Assembly (NCBI GenBank): GCA_013399115.1
Contig: VXAA01003318.1
Location: 563,465-627,464, forward strand
Length of the DNA: 64,000 nt
DNA from: Anseranas semipalmata
Lineage: Eukaryota; Chordata; Aves; Anseriformes; Anseranatidae
Direction: 5' to 3'
Part shown: positions 1 to 11,912 of the stretch, piece by piece
Position numbering within the stretch: the stretch's first letter is position 1
Layout: each line of letters opens with the position of its first letter
Notes under the pieces: generated by a model
Seen by the model: only the letters and a program-made list of their open reading frames with translations
Databases searched by the model: none
What the model was told of the DNA's origin: nothing
Translations under genes and position numbers: made by a program

Positions 1-3000
1 AGAAACAAGGACTTTAGAATAGCCTCACTTTGCAGTTGCTTTTTTCTGGTTGTTTAGTTTTCACTCTCTTAACTTTTGTAATATTATGTGGTCAATCGTC
101 AGAGAGTCATTAACAGCAGACTTTCTAATACAAAAGGAAGAAAGTAAGAGGAAAAGAAAAATAGACAGAGCAGGCTAATATTTAAAAAAGGAGCAGTTCT
201 TTGTGCTGCTAGCTCTGCATGTAACATGCCCTGTCACTCTTTTGTACCTCAGCTCCTTGTTAGGTAAAATATGGGTGAGAAAAATTACACTTTCTTTTTG
301 TCAAAGTGCGCTGAGATACAAAGATGTAAAATGCTCACAAATTATTCTTCCTGTGTATCAGAGAAGTGGTATTTGATCCTGTTTATATCTGAAAGTAACA
401 CGGTCGAATTAGCCTTCATTGGTACCTGAAGTACGCAGAGTAAACAAAATATATTAATGGGGAGAAGCAAATTTGATAATTTAAAATGGTGTCCTTTAGG
501 TAATCTGTTTTGATTTTAGTGATAAATAAAAAAATCCTGGATAGCAGTATCTTGTTCCTGTAAAGCACCTCCTTTTCATGGGTTAGCAAAGGGGGTGTCA
601 AATAAAAAAAAGTATTTTCAGTTGCATGTTTGCTTACTGAGGAAGAGGATATCAATAATCAGTTTTGGAAATCTTGTCTGGTAATCAGTCATGGATGATA
701 GTTGGCATGATGGGAAGGGAAGTGCAGGGCAAAGTGCATTTTTGAACTATTGGTGAAACTGTTTTTTTAGTATGAGTTCATGAGAATCTGCAAATGCTTC
801 CTTATCAGAAAATGACAGCAACCACCACTGAGGCCAAACAACAAAAAGTTCTCTTGTGTAATGTAGTGATTCAACTGCATGGATACTCTCTTCAGTACGT
901 AAGGGTCTCAAAGAGCCTTATTTCAAACTAATTGTAGTGTAACTACCACATAATTAGTGTCTCAGGACTCCAAAATCCACTGTATTGTGCCTAAGACCAA
1001 AGGTTAATTATAGGCACCGCAGACATTAAAGTAAATGCTGCTATATGGTTTCAGGATCTTTATTAAGATAAAAAAAATCAAATCCAATGTAATTAAAATG
1101 GACTATATTCTGGAAGAAAAGGACTGCGGTTCCTAAAGTTGGATTTAGGTAAGAATTATCCCAGTCAGAAGTGAGATCTTGCACTTTCTCCTCTCCTCTG
1201 CCCCCAGCTGAAGCTGGAGGTTCCTGCATTTCACAGGTATTGGTTTATGAACACACACAGATTAAACTGAGCTGTTGAAATGACAGACTCCTCCAGCTGT
1301 CCCCTGTGCTCTCCTTTTCTCATAGAAGTAGCTGTCCATCTGGAAGGAATGGCTGAAATGCACAGGTAACTTCTGAGGGTTCACTTTTGTACATGCACCT
1401 TAATTTGGGCAAGGCAAAGCAACTCAATATCTAAATCACATACTGACCTGACAAGGATCTAGGAATAGAGGATTCCCTATAAATCAAACTGCCTCCCTGG
1501 ATGAGCAGGATTTAAGGCCTTTGCCTTTGGCTAGTTGTAGGTGGTTGTCCCCTGAATATATTGCCATCATGTGCTTGTGTGGTGTTGGCTGCTTTGGATT
1601 GCGTTTTAAGGCACTAACTTACCCTGTGCCTTGAATGGAGAGCCTGGTGCTCCATTCCCTTTTTTGAATTTTCCTGTAGGAATTGTGTGACTAAAAGATA
1701 GGTGTTATACTGCCTAGCACTGAAGTATCTAAATCTCTTACTGGATCTCATCCAATCTAGCTACAATGCAAATTATCGTATTTTAATTATGAAGCATGCC
1801 TGATAGTTCTTATGCACATTTTAAAAAAGAAAACGGTCTTAATAATCGATATGTTAGCAAGAGGCTCATTCTGTATAAGATTCCTGAAGGATTACACTGC
1901 AGGAGAAGCAAGAGAACCCCATTAAACTGTCAAAATGTTCGTAACATGAAATATCACCACGCAAAAATATAAAAGCAAAAAAACTCAAAGCAGAATCAAC
2001 AAAGCGCAACTGTTACTGGCATTCTTCCTGGGATAGTTTTTTCTTGTCTTCCTCATAAAAACAATTATGAAAGAAGGACAAGTAGCTTACCAGATTCACT
2101 GGTATGCTCTGGGAAATCTTTATGGTAAGCATTTGAGTCTCAAGAGCATACAAGTGAATCCTCTTTGTATTCACATGCATGCTCTATGAATTGCTGTTTA
2201 GAGATCTGTTTTCTCTTGCCTTGCACCTCATATTTCACTTCCTACCACTAGAAAAGGCATGTAAAAATCAGAATATTAGCAATTTATGTACCAATGTAAA
2301 TGACTGCACAGAAGGAACTAGGTAGTTTTGCAGTTGTGATACCCCTAGTGGAAATAATTATCTTCAGTTTAAACACTATAAATCACAGTTTAAAGAAGTT
2401 CATTTTAAAGTAGACTTGCCTGTTTAACAGCAGGTCTGCTTTCTCTCAGGAGTCAGTGTCTGAATGGTAGGTTATCCTGCTATTACTTTACTTCATTGGT
2501 CCTGTATTACTTCTTCCCCAGCTTCCCTCCTGCTGAAATAATTGTGGTGCTAATAACAATGTGTGAGGAAATGACCAGATGTGCTAGTTTTCTTAGATAA
2601 TTGTACCAGTTTTTCCAATTCTCCAGACATTTTTTCATTTCTTTATTAACTCACCGGTGCCAGGAATTGGATTTTTCCAGTGCATAAATCCTAATTAGTG
2701 AGCCAGAGGACTGAGCACTCCATTTTACTCCTGATGTATCATTTCCCCTCTGTTCTTGCTTAATTGGCATTTTGAAAAGCAAACCCTTGTGTTTTTAAGG
2801 GTAAAAAAAGAAATACAGGAGTGTTTTGGGAGAGAAATGGGAAACTTGAGAGGAAAAATGTGAAGAAGATGTAGTTGGGCTCAGGGCCATCTGGTCATTC
2901 TGAGGTTGCAGGGCATGGAGGCCTGCAGAGTGGCCGAGCTGCTTTAGGCTGAGCTGCCTCCTCCTGGAACCAAGAGTGACTGAACCCCATCCTGCCATCC

Positions 3001-3180
3001 CCATGTTACCATCTGCTTGCCATGGGCACAGAGGGAGCTTATTAAATGGTGCTGCTCCTGTGGAGCATCTTTAGATTAATTCCATACAGCTAAGGCAGCA
3101 TTTGGTGCACTGGTGATGTGCATTGCTCTTACGGGCTTTCCATCAATTTCTGCTTCTCAAGGCCAGAAACAGAAGGCAGA

Positions 3181-3202
3181 AGGAGGAGGAGGTGGAGGAG
3201 GA
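3181..3202. repeat. GGA-rich purine tract
   Basis: A short run of GGA triplets with one GGT interruption. It is a minor simple repeat inside otherwise unique sequence. Confidence 0.7.
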
Positions 3203-4279
3203 AGCAGAGGCTTGTTGGGAGTGAGTGTATCCTCAGATTCCATGTTTAATGACTCTGTCAGCCTTAGTATGTACTTAGGGATGCCCTGAGCATGTGGGAG
3301 GAGTTGGTGAAAGGTGGCAAGGCAGGAGGAGCACTACATGTGGGAGAGTGAGTAGGTTAACTGGCAGGTGAAAGACACTGGAAAAAAAGTTTTTTTTTTC
3401 CTGGATATATAGGATTATAGGGAACTGAAGAGAGTGTAGGTAGAAGATGGTGCCCTTTTTCAGCTTTTGCCTGGGTGCTGTAGAGGACAGAGACAAGGGA
3501 AGCCAGACTAATACATGCAGCCTCACAGCTTGCTGTAGGCGCTAGCTGGGAAGAAGGGAAATAATAGCAAGACTTTCTGTCAGCTAGAAAGGGGTAACTC
3601 AGTTCAGATCTTACCCCATCTCCATAAAGGCCTGTCCAAAACTTAAATCTTTTGAGGTTCAGAAAAGGATGATTAATTCCTTTTTCATTTTTTGTGCTAA
3701 TGCATTAATTGGTTCCAGGCAGACTGGGAGCAGCAGAGCCAAGATATTGCAAGGAAGGCTGCAGTCCAGGTAATGGGTTGTCAGAAGGCTGAGAAGCACC
3801 AGAAATTTCATAAAACCTGAAGTCTCTCGTTCTCCAAAATGTTTCATAGGTCCAGAAAGTGTGTATGGTGCCATGTTTTGGGGTGCTCAAAGAGAATGAA
3901 AGAAGAGAAGGGAAATGTCATAATACTTTGAAGTTATTCCAGCTCTGCTGCGCTGCCTTAAAGGGAACCTCAGGAATTTGCCTCCTGACCCTGGGTACCA
4001 TATTTCTGGCTCCTATGATCATCTTCCTGCTGGGCAAGATCAGTCCTTAGCATTGCATATTAGGATTCCTTGTCCTGAAACATAAATGTTACCTTTTCGT
4101 GTGACCCAGCTGAGTGCTAGCATTCTTGACTGTGTGCATGTGGGTGGCCCTCTTCATTAGCCAAAGCTTGAGCCTGTTCTCTTTACTACCTGCTTGGGTT
4201 GTGGCTGGTTCAAAACCTGTCATTGCAGAATTCATGCTTACCAGGTGCTCTCCCCTTGGAGTGGTCTGACTTGGTGTGC

Positions 4280-4303
4280 TCTCCCAGTACTCATACTGGG
4301 AGA
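4280..4303. other. Perfect 10-bp stem hairpin
   Basis: The left arm TCTCCCAGTA (4280-4289) is the exact reverse complement of the right arm TACTGGGAGA (4294-4303), with a 4-base CTCA loop. It is too short for a microRNA precursor, and no run of T follows it. No function is assigned. Confidence 0.7.
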
Positions 4304-5710
4304 AAAACAGCATAACAATGATCTTCATGGGGGTGCATCGCCAAATCCTGCCATGCCAGTCAGCAACAGCACAGTATCACCAAACCACAAGAGCTTTTAT
4401 ACGAGGCTTTTATTTAAAGGAAGTAAAAAATGCTGGCTTTAGACATATTAATTTCTCCTTTTTATTAGCTTTTAGGGAATGAACAACAGCTCAGTGAGAT
4501 GTGTTTGTAACAAATACAGGTTATGAAATAACTGTATTTCATTATTTGTTCATTTTGCAATGAAAGGCTCTCCAAATCTGCCTCTTAAATGGTTTAACTC
4601 AACATTAGACTTGATGCTGCCAAATACCGACTGATTCAATAGACGATGAGTTTCAAATTCCTCTTTTACATGGGGAATGTGATATAGAACAATGACCTCA
4701 ATTTTCTGCTGTGTCCTCAGATTCACCTCTTTTTTGGCTGTCTCTTTTTCTCTTTCAGTATCTTATATTTTTTCAAGTCCTGAATGTCTTTTAAGGGCAC
4801 TAATGTTTAATAATTAGACAGTATACCTCTAGTGGGTCTTCTGGTGACATCTTTTACAACTAACGAGCATTTAATAGAAGGTAATTAGAAGCTCTGATCC
4901 TTAGACCTTGACCTGTCTAGACCTTGTATACAGCTAAGTGACCAGACAGCCCTTAACACTCATTAGGAGTTATCTGGACCCCACTTTACAAAGCTATGTG
5001 AGGAAACTGTTTAGATTTAGCCTCAAGCCACCTGCTTTGTAATCTGTTGCTGTGCACTCATTTGATCCTGCTGTCCTTATAGTAACTGGAAAGCTACCAG
5101 TGATTTCATTTTAAAGCAAATATTCTAATTCAGGAAGTACAGAATGGAAAGCTGGTTGCTATATTTGTCAGCATGTGACCTTCAGAAAGCCTGTAATTAG
5201 GAAAGATTAATTCAATGCTATGGAGAAACTGGTCACATCATTGTAAAATAGAAGAAAAATATCTAAAGAAAATCAGTGAAATCAGCTAAAATTTGTTTTG
5301 ATACAGTATATTCACCTGGGATAATGCCCAGGAACTACTTTTTTATTTTACAGATAATATATTTGTCCTGTTCTTATCTCTAAAAGTCCCTTATATCTTT
5401 AAAGCCAATTAGTACTTTTTACTGTTGGTTTTAAAAAAAATTAAAAATCTCTATACGCATTTCTGAAGAATGGCCTGTTGGGCAAGTCACTAAGAAACGC
5501 AGGGAACAGATTTATTTATTCTTCATTAATTTTTGAATGTATATGTGCATATATTATCAAATATTGTTAAATACCCTTTTACCTGTTCCATAGACCCATT
5601 CCCACTCTTTCTTATTTTTTTCCCATTTTATTTTCATCCTAATGAGATAGACTAGTTTTTGTCTGAGTTTTAACTCAGACTTTGGAATCCATTATCATCC
5701 CACATGTCTA

Positions 5711-5734
5711 CTTTTNTTTTTTTTTTTTTTTTTT
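5711..5734. repeat. Poly-T tract with one ambiguous base (N at 5716)
   Basis: Four T, an N, then eighteen T. The single N inside a homopolymer suggests an unresolved consensus call rather than a real scaffold gap. The tract length should be treated as uncertain. Confidence 0.85.
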
Positions 5735-7907
5735 AAGATAAATGCAGCAAATCATCTAACAAAGGAAAGGAAAAATGAAATTCTTAAGATTTCTTTGATA
5801 AATTTTTAGTGGCTTAGGAAAAGGATCCAAATACATTCTTAATATATTTGATCTTGATCCTTTCTGGAAACTATTCTATGGCACCAAATGTATCCATATA
5901 TAGAAGACAGATTTTATTTAAGAAAGTGTCTGAATGATCTTGTTAATGCTAATACATTTCAGTTATTTGTCTTTTGAAGAGAGTCTGTTTTGAGATGTTA
6001 ACTGCAAATAGAGGAAATGAAGTGTTGATGTCGTAAGGAATAATTTACTATGTCTGGAGAGTTCTAAAGCAAAACATCTGGATCAATTTGTTTACAAAAT
6101 CCCTGTAGATAAAAAGCACTATCTCTCCAAGGAATCAGTTTCTGCCCTTTCTGAAGAATCATTAAAAAAAAAAAAGGAAAGTGGGCTATCATCATACACA
6201 GAAAGCTCCTGGGAATTTGTTTATTAAGAAATCCAAAGAAAGTTTGAAATCCTGTTTCATGGGAGATCAGCTAGTTGCTGAAAATGTGGTGTGGTTTTGT
6301 GATCTTAATTTAGCCTGGCCTGCCCTGTTTATCTGCTTTCCCCACACCCCCCAACTTAAAAAATAATACTTTTTAGAAGCTGAGATAAAACAGGATGTAG
6401 GAGATAAGCCAGAGCTGGATGTGGAATGGAGATAAAGCCTTTGGGGTACTGGGATCCATATTTCATGTGGACACAAACTTCTTATGGTAATAGAAGCATT
6501 TTGTAATGTAAGAAATAAACTTTTCATTTTGGAGGTCCAGCTCTTGATGCCATTGAATTCTGTGGGAGGTGGCCCCTAACTTAGAGAAAGCATATGTGGG
6601 TTGAACATATGGTGGAAACATTCTTTAGCAAAAGAGAAAAAAAAAATTTTGTCAGGTGCCACAATCTGTAAGAGCACAGAACTCCATTTGCTGATATTGC
6701 ACCTGCTCTTGAAAGATATTTTGTGTTCCTCCTTTAAGAAATCTAACCACAGCCATTAATATAATCATAGTGATGTTTGCCATGACTGTATCACTAGGTT
6801 AAATTATAATGGTAATTTCATTTAGAATGCTAGTATATTCTCCTGATGGGACTGCAAGTGTTCTGAGAGTAAAGGGCTCTTTGAAAAGTCTTCTGCTATA
6901 GTTACTACAAGCAATAGTTTAGCTGTATTAGCAAAGGAGTGTTGTTATGGCCATAGTTCCTGAGGTCTGTGCCTGAATGTTGTATATTTTCAAGAGCTGC
7001 TTCGTGCACTTCCCTAATTTATGGCATTTTTTTCATATGGCATTTACAGGGCTTTACCTTGAAAAGTGATCCTGAACCATGACAGATGAAGAGTTTTAAT
7101 GGATATTTTCCTCTAAGAAGACATGTTTTAAGACCTTGTAAGTGACCTTCATTTTTTTCTGTTTCATTTCTGTTTCTGTGCATCCTTTTAATTACAATAC
7201 TGATGCAAAATACTAACGTTGAAATTTACTTCTGTGGTTAGTGATTTGATATGCTCAGATATCTCTGTTACTTTCTTGAAAAGGTCAGAAACATGGGGAG
7301 TTATTGGTCCTATAGCTATCCTTTTTGAACTGCAAGAGGAATATCCCAGCATTACATTTTTTTACACTGTTGAGAGAAGTGAAACCTCCATCTCTCTTGT
7401 GGGACATTATCCTCGGAGCTTCAAGTGCCTTAAACAACCATGTAGGAGAAGAATGGTTCTGGTACAGAACACAGGTCTAATTCCATCTTAAGTTTGGTCA
7501 TGAATCTGAAGGTTGTGGTTCAGGCAAACCTCATATCCATATAAATTCAATTGCAGCTCAGCATCAGCATCCACAAAGCCTAGCTGAGTCCTGTTGTTGT
7601 TGACAGTATACTGGGCTCATAAAGAATCTGGGTGCAACACAAATAAGCAGGATCATTATATAAATCAAAAGAAAATGAAAGTAGAACCCACATCTTTCAG
7701 CTTGAATACTGTAAGTCTGCCAAGAGGAATAAAAGTTATGTCCAGTAAGGGTGATGAGTTGCATTTTTTTTTGACTTCTCTTGTTTTACATAGTAAGGAA
7801 AAGAGAAGAATGTCCTGATTAAATCATATGGGTATGGATTCCTTCTTGTGGTGACATGCAGATTTATTTATAATTAGCATGAAGTCTTAATATTTTTAGT
7901 TCATTTT

Positions 7908-8036
7908 AGGACCATTACACCAGTCCTGTGAAGTGATACTGGTTATCTCCATCTTGGAGTTCTGAAAGGAGGAAAGAGAGTACTTGTCTTCCCCAAGAAA
8001 ACACAACAAAGTCATTAGACTTGCCTGGATTAAATG
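7908..8036 (-). mobile_element. MIR/L2-like ancient SINE/LINE relic, reverse orientation
   Basis: The stretch reads like the reverse complement of an MIR or L2 tail. It has a 'cctgtgaag' block, then a 'tatctccat' block matching the usual 'attatccccat', a GA-rich segment, then 'acttgtcttccccaag', and ends in 'cttgcctggatta'. The order and spacing of these blocks match the family, but every block is diverged. It lies about 55 bases upstream of a candidate exon and does not overlap it. Family assignment is by eye. Confidence 0.5.
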
Positions 8037-8090
8037 TTCTACTGTTTCTAGATCATGCAATCTTTTATTTAATGCTGTGTTCTTTTGCAG

Positions 8091-8190
8091 AGAAAGTTTT
8101 CATGTAGGTGCTGAGTATCTCCCAGTAGTGTGGAGGACATTGCAAAGATGTGGAGTTTTGTGCAGTTTTTCTGTTTCTTGGTGTGGACAA
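8091..8190 (+). CDS. Candidate 5' coding exon with signal-peptide-like start (partial, hypothetical)
   Basis: A pyrimidine-rich acceptor (tcttttgcag, ending at 8090) is followed by 100 bases and a good donor, gtgagg, at 8191. An ATG at 8148 has A at -3. It opens MWSFVQFFCFLVWT plus one base: a short start followed by a strongly hydrophobic stretch, with the intron falling in phase 1. A signal peptide followed by a phase-1 intron is a common plan for secreted and immunoglobulin-superfamily genes. A tiny upstream ATG-TAG lies at 8102-8107 in the would-be 5' UTR. I do not recognise the protein, and no partner exon is visible. T-rich DNA gives hydrophobic peptides by chance, so this remains a candidate. 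Confidence 0.25.
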
Positions 8191-8196
8191 GTGAGG

Positions 8197-11100
8197 TGTG
8201 TGCATAATAACTGGTTAACGATGTGTATTTATACATTTGTTAATAATAATTATGCAATAGATTTTATAGTCTGCAGCAGTAGGGTCTCGGAAGTCACCAC
8301 ACATTTAATATAAAGTGGTTTAGTCACACAGCCCAATGTTTTAGGTTTACTTTGCAGATGTGTTTTCTTTTGTAGTTCATTTAAAAGCAGAAAAGCAACC
8401 TAATACTTACTTTATTTTGTAGATTAGTGGAATCATCTCATGGTCTTCTGGTAATTGCTGGAGAAATTAATGGAGTTTTTGGAAAAGGTTCTATGATAAG
8501 TAAGTAAGAATTTAGGGTGAGATCCAAAAAAGCACTTAGATGCCTAAAGAAAAACTTAGACAGAATTTAGGTACCTAAATCCAAGGGAATGATCTGATCC
8601 CCCTGTGTGTAGACACAGAGACACTGCATTGCTGAGGCTGCTTAGGCTGCTGAGAACACTAGATTTCGTTTAATGCATGTGGTCAGCAGTGCTGTTATCT
8701 TTCTGGAGCTGCACACGGAACTGTCTTTTCCCTTTCTAAGAAAATGTGATAGACATACACTAATTGTCTTGCTATCTACACACCTTTTTGGAGTTTAAAT
8801 CTAGTTGCTACTCATCAAGTGAGTCAACTATGTGCTGACAGTATCAATCTTCAGTTTCACTCAAAATGGAAGTCTCATTTGGTGCTCTAAATTCTGCTAC
8901 TTGAATTGGTCCAGTCTTGGTTCAGGAAATCTGCCTGCTGCTGAGCAAGCTTGCCAAATAATTTCAAATGAGACTCTAAACCAATATAATAGGATTGCCA
9001 ACTTCATTTATTATTGATTGGAGATATGTACTGTATCTGTGTTACAACAATAACCACCACATTTTCTATCTATACTGGAGCTGAATAATTTAACCAATTA
9101 AAAGCAGTTGTAAGAGATTTTTTAGCACGGTGCCTTTCCCTGAGTTTGTCTTGATCCTGCATATTTTACTCAGGCATTTTTATTGGAAGTGGTTGAATTA
9201 CTCTTCTTTAATTCTAACTTAAATAAGATCAGACTGGAACTGGTCTATCTCAACAGAGGATCCCACCAGATTTGCTGATTTTGAAATTGGCAAAAAACTT
9301 TCAAATCCATCACCTCTTCCATTTCCATGTTCTGTTATTCTGGTTTAATTTATAAGTCTCTGTAAAGAGGCCTCTTCTTTTTATGTCTTCGTTCTGCTGT
9401 AGACATGAGATGGTTGAAGAAGAATCTAGTGCACATCATGATGAAATGTTTTGATGAAGTCTTTTGCTCCACTGGCCAGATGAAGGAACAGATTGGTTCC
9501 CTGATTAAGGTTTGGAAATCTCCTATCAATGCACTTACATTAACAACTGTATTTACCTTGCAGTGTTCAATTGGTTTTCAAAAACTAAAAAAAGTTACAT
9601 AGTGAATCCCTTCTCTTCGGCCACTTCTGGTCTTTTAAAATGGGATGACATGATCCATTCTTGGAGGTGTGGTGGTATGGAACAATATCTGTGTCCAAAT
9701 TATTGAATATGTTTTGTTTCCCTCTTCTGCTCTTCAAAAGAGAGGGACTCAATGCAACCCATAGTGCTTGGCATGCATAATTTTGCAGGGATGGGTCAAG
9801 TAGTTCTATAGGAGATCATAGAGCTAGCATAAATTGGGAGATGTGGGCTGCTGTCAGACTTTAATTTCTAAAACCAGAACTTTACAAATGTGTCTTGTGT
9901 CAAAGTTCCTGCTGAGTGTGCTCTGTAGTATTATGGACAGCCTCAGCTTATTGTATTTTCACTGCTGTGAATGCTGGTATTTTATGGAAATTGAGCCTAT
10001 TTACAGTGGTTTAGGGGAGAAGCTGGCACAAGTATACCTGGGAAATAAGTCCTTCATAAAAATATCTGCTCTGGTGCCTGTCCTTCTCTCACAGACAGTA
10101 GGCATACCTGCAGAAAAGTGGACAGATACAACAAAAGCTTAAAAGGTAGCATGTTGGAGTTTCAACCCTATATGTATTTTTTTATGTACATGAGAAATAT
10201 TTTTTTTTGCAAGCATTGTTTATGCAATCTATGAACTTACTGAGGTTTTAGTTATTACAAAAACGAAAAAGGCAGTCACGAAGGAGGCAGGATGTTACAG
10301 AGATTTAATCAGTAGTAATAGGAAGGTAAAAGCAGTGCTTGCATGTAGTAAAATAATGGAACCTTTCTTCAACGTATTACAAGTGTATTATATCATGAGG
10401 CATGCTGCTGCTGCAGCATCCACCAATTCAAAAAATGGCTGTGACAGCAAACAGCATGAACGTAATTCACTGCAACCTCTGAAAGAGTCCACTGAATCCC
10501 AGCTGCATTCTTGATAATCAGTTTGGTTATGGCAACTGTCTGTAGCCACGAAGAAGTGAGAAGAGCTGCTGTACAGCAAAGAAATGTGTTGTGGCTAGTT
10601 CCTCAGCTCAGAGGGCTGGGTGTGGAAGGGAGTGCCCAGAACTCCTCTGTTCTTTACGTTATGTGCTGGTGCTTGCTTGAAAGAGAAAGTTGCAATACAG
10701 TTTGAATTTATATAGTGTTCAGCCACACAGAATGGATTTCCTTTGATGGATTGAGTGAATAACATAGTGGATTTAACGGATGGTTGCCATGATGTACTCT
10801 GGCCTCTGTGAGGCTCTTGACTAAGTTCCACATGACATTGTGATTTAAAAAAAAATATCACTATGCAAAATCAGTGTAGTACATATTGTATGAATTAAAA
10901 ACTGGTCAGCTGGTAAGTCATGGGTGGACTCCTACCCTGAGGAGAGTGTTTTTAGTCCAGTCTAGCTTTAAATTGCTTTATCAAGGCTCTGGAATAAAGT
11001 TACAGCTGGTAGAATTTGGAGATGGAATAAAAAAAAAGGCAGAGAAGAAAATATGATTTATAATTGTAGTTGTCTTAGATTTTCCTCCAGATTCTGACTT

Positions 11101-11479
11101 TAAAATGCTGGCTGAACCATTGTGCATGTCTGTGGAGTGTTGATCTGGTCACATCATGCTGCCATTAGTATGAGGAAATGTGGTGATAATGGAGATGGTT
11201 TACCTATATGGACAACCTGAACACTTGATAAATGCAGCCCTCTGATCAATATATATCAATATAGATTAATATAGGTAAAGTAAGGGTTATATGCCTAAAC
11301 ACAACAAACATTACTATGCTTAGAAGGTGGAACTGTGTATTAAATACTCTTGAATAACATTCAGAACAAGTAATATAAAACTAATAGAACTTGAGCATCC
11401 CCTGTTACAGAAAGGGCTAAAGATGATGCTTGGATAGATGTAAAGGGGTTTATCAAATAGAATAAGAAGATTATATTAC
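8197..11479. other. Noncoding DNA with a possible ancient repeat around 8510-8610
   Basis: No gene is seen. The part at about 8510-8610 has repeated 'cttaga/tgcctaaa/taggtacctaaat' blocks. These resemble a dispersed ancient amniote repeat with TTAGGNNCCTAA motifs, and include a perfect 16-bp palindrome. The rest appears unique. A poly-T and a poly-A-like stretch lie near 10200 and 10850. Open frames here stay near or below 100 codons and have no recognisable domains. Confidence 0.5.
8565..8580. repeat. Perfect 16-bp palindrome ATTTAGGTACCTAAAT
   Basis: The 16 bases equal their own reverse complement. They sit in a run of related 'cctaaa' and 'cttag' blocks, which suggests part of an old palindromic transposon or dispersed repeat rather than a protein-binding operator. 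Confidence 0.7.
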
Positions 11480-11912
11480 CTTTGGTGTGGCAGCAGGAAG
11501 ACCATTACTGGGGTATTGTGTCCAGTCTTATTATTTTCATAGTGAAGTTAGAAGAGGTTGAACTAACATATACAAAATGATCTTGGAGTTTCTAAAACAT
11601 AGGTCTCTGACAGACATGTTTTGTGTAACAGACACACAGCTGCTAAGGGTGTTATTTCCTCTGTCTGTTAGACCAATTCAGCCCGGAGTGCTAATATCAA
11701 TAATAATTAATAATTAAGGAGCAATATACCTAGATTTGTGGTGGATTTTCTACCTTTAAATCAAGAGTGAGTTGCTTTCTAAAAGAAGTCCGTAGCACAG
11801 ATGATAGCAGTGTCCAGATATAGGTATTACAAAATGAACTGCTATAGTTATTGAAGTATGGAAGATCTGATACAACTAGCTCACAATAATTTTGCTCTTA
11901 GATACCTGTGAT
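11480..11912 (+). mobile_element. Ancient CR1/L3-type LINE, decayed 3' part
   Basis: CR1 landmarks occur in the right order on the plus strand. The first is 'actggggtattgtgtccagt' near 11510, equivalent to the ORF2 motif LEYCVQ. The next is 'gtggtggattttctacc' followed by 'aaatcaagag..tgctttctaaaag' near 11740-11790. A decayed 3' tail ends close to 11912 ('gatacctgtgat'). Length is lost by internal deletions and the reading frame is gone. Divergence is much higher than in the other CR1 copies here, which suggests an insertion before modern birds arose. The start is approximate. Confidence 0.65.

Larger units (their letters stand above)
1..7907. other. Single-copy AT-rich noncoding DNA
   Basis: I see no gene in this stretch. 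Open frames on both strands are short (under about 90 codons), overlap each other on opposite strands, and show no recognisable domain. The stretch holds a short GGA-rich purine tract near 3181-3202, a perfect 10-bp stem hairpin at 4280-4303, and a poly-T run with an N at 5716. The part near 5100-5240 is AT-rich with TAATTA-type motifs and could be regulatory, but this is weak. Candidate splice donors such as the one near 1148 have no open frame behind them. Confidence 0.6.

Noticed and set aside
1054..1147. Possible exon before the strong donor TAG|GTAAGA at 1148
   Set aside because: The acceptor is mediocre and every frame contains a stop.
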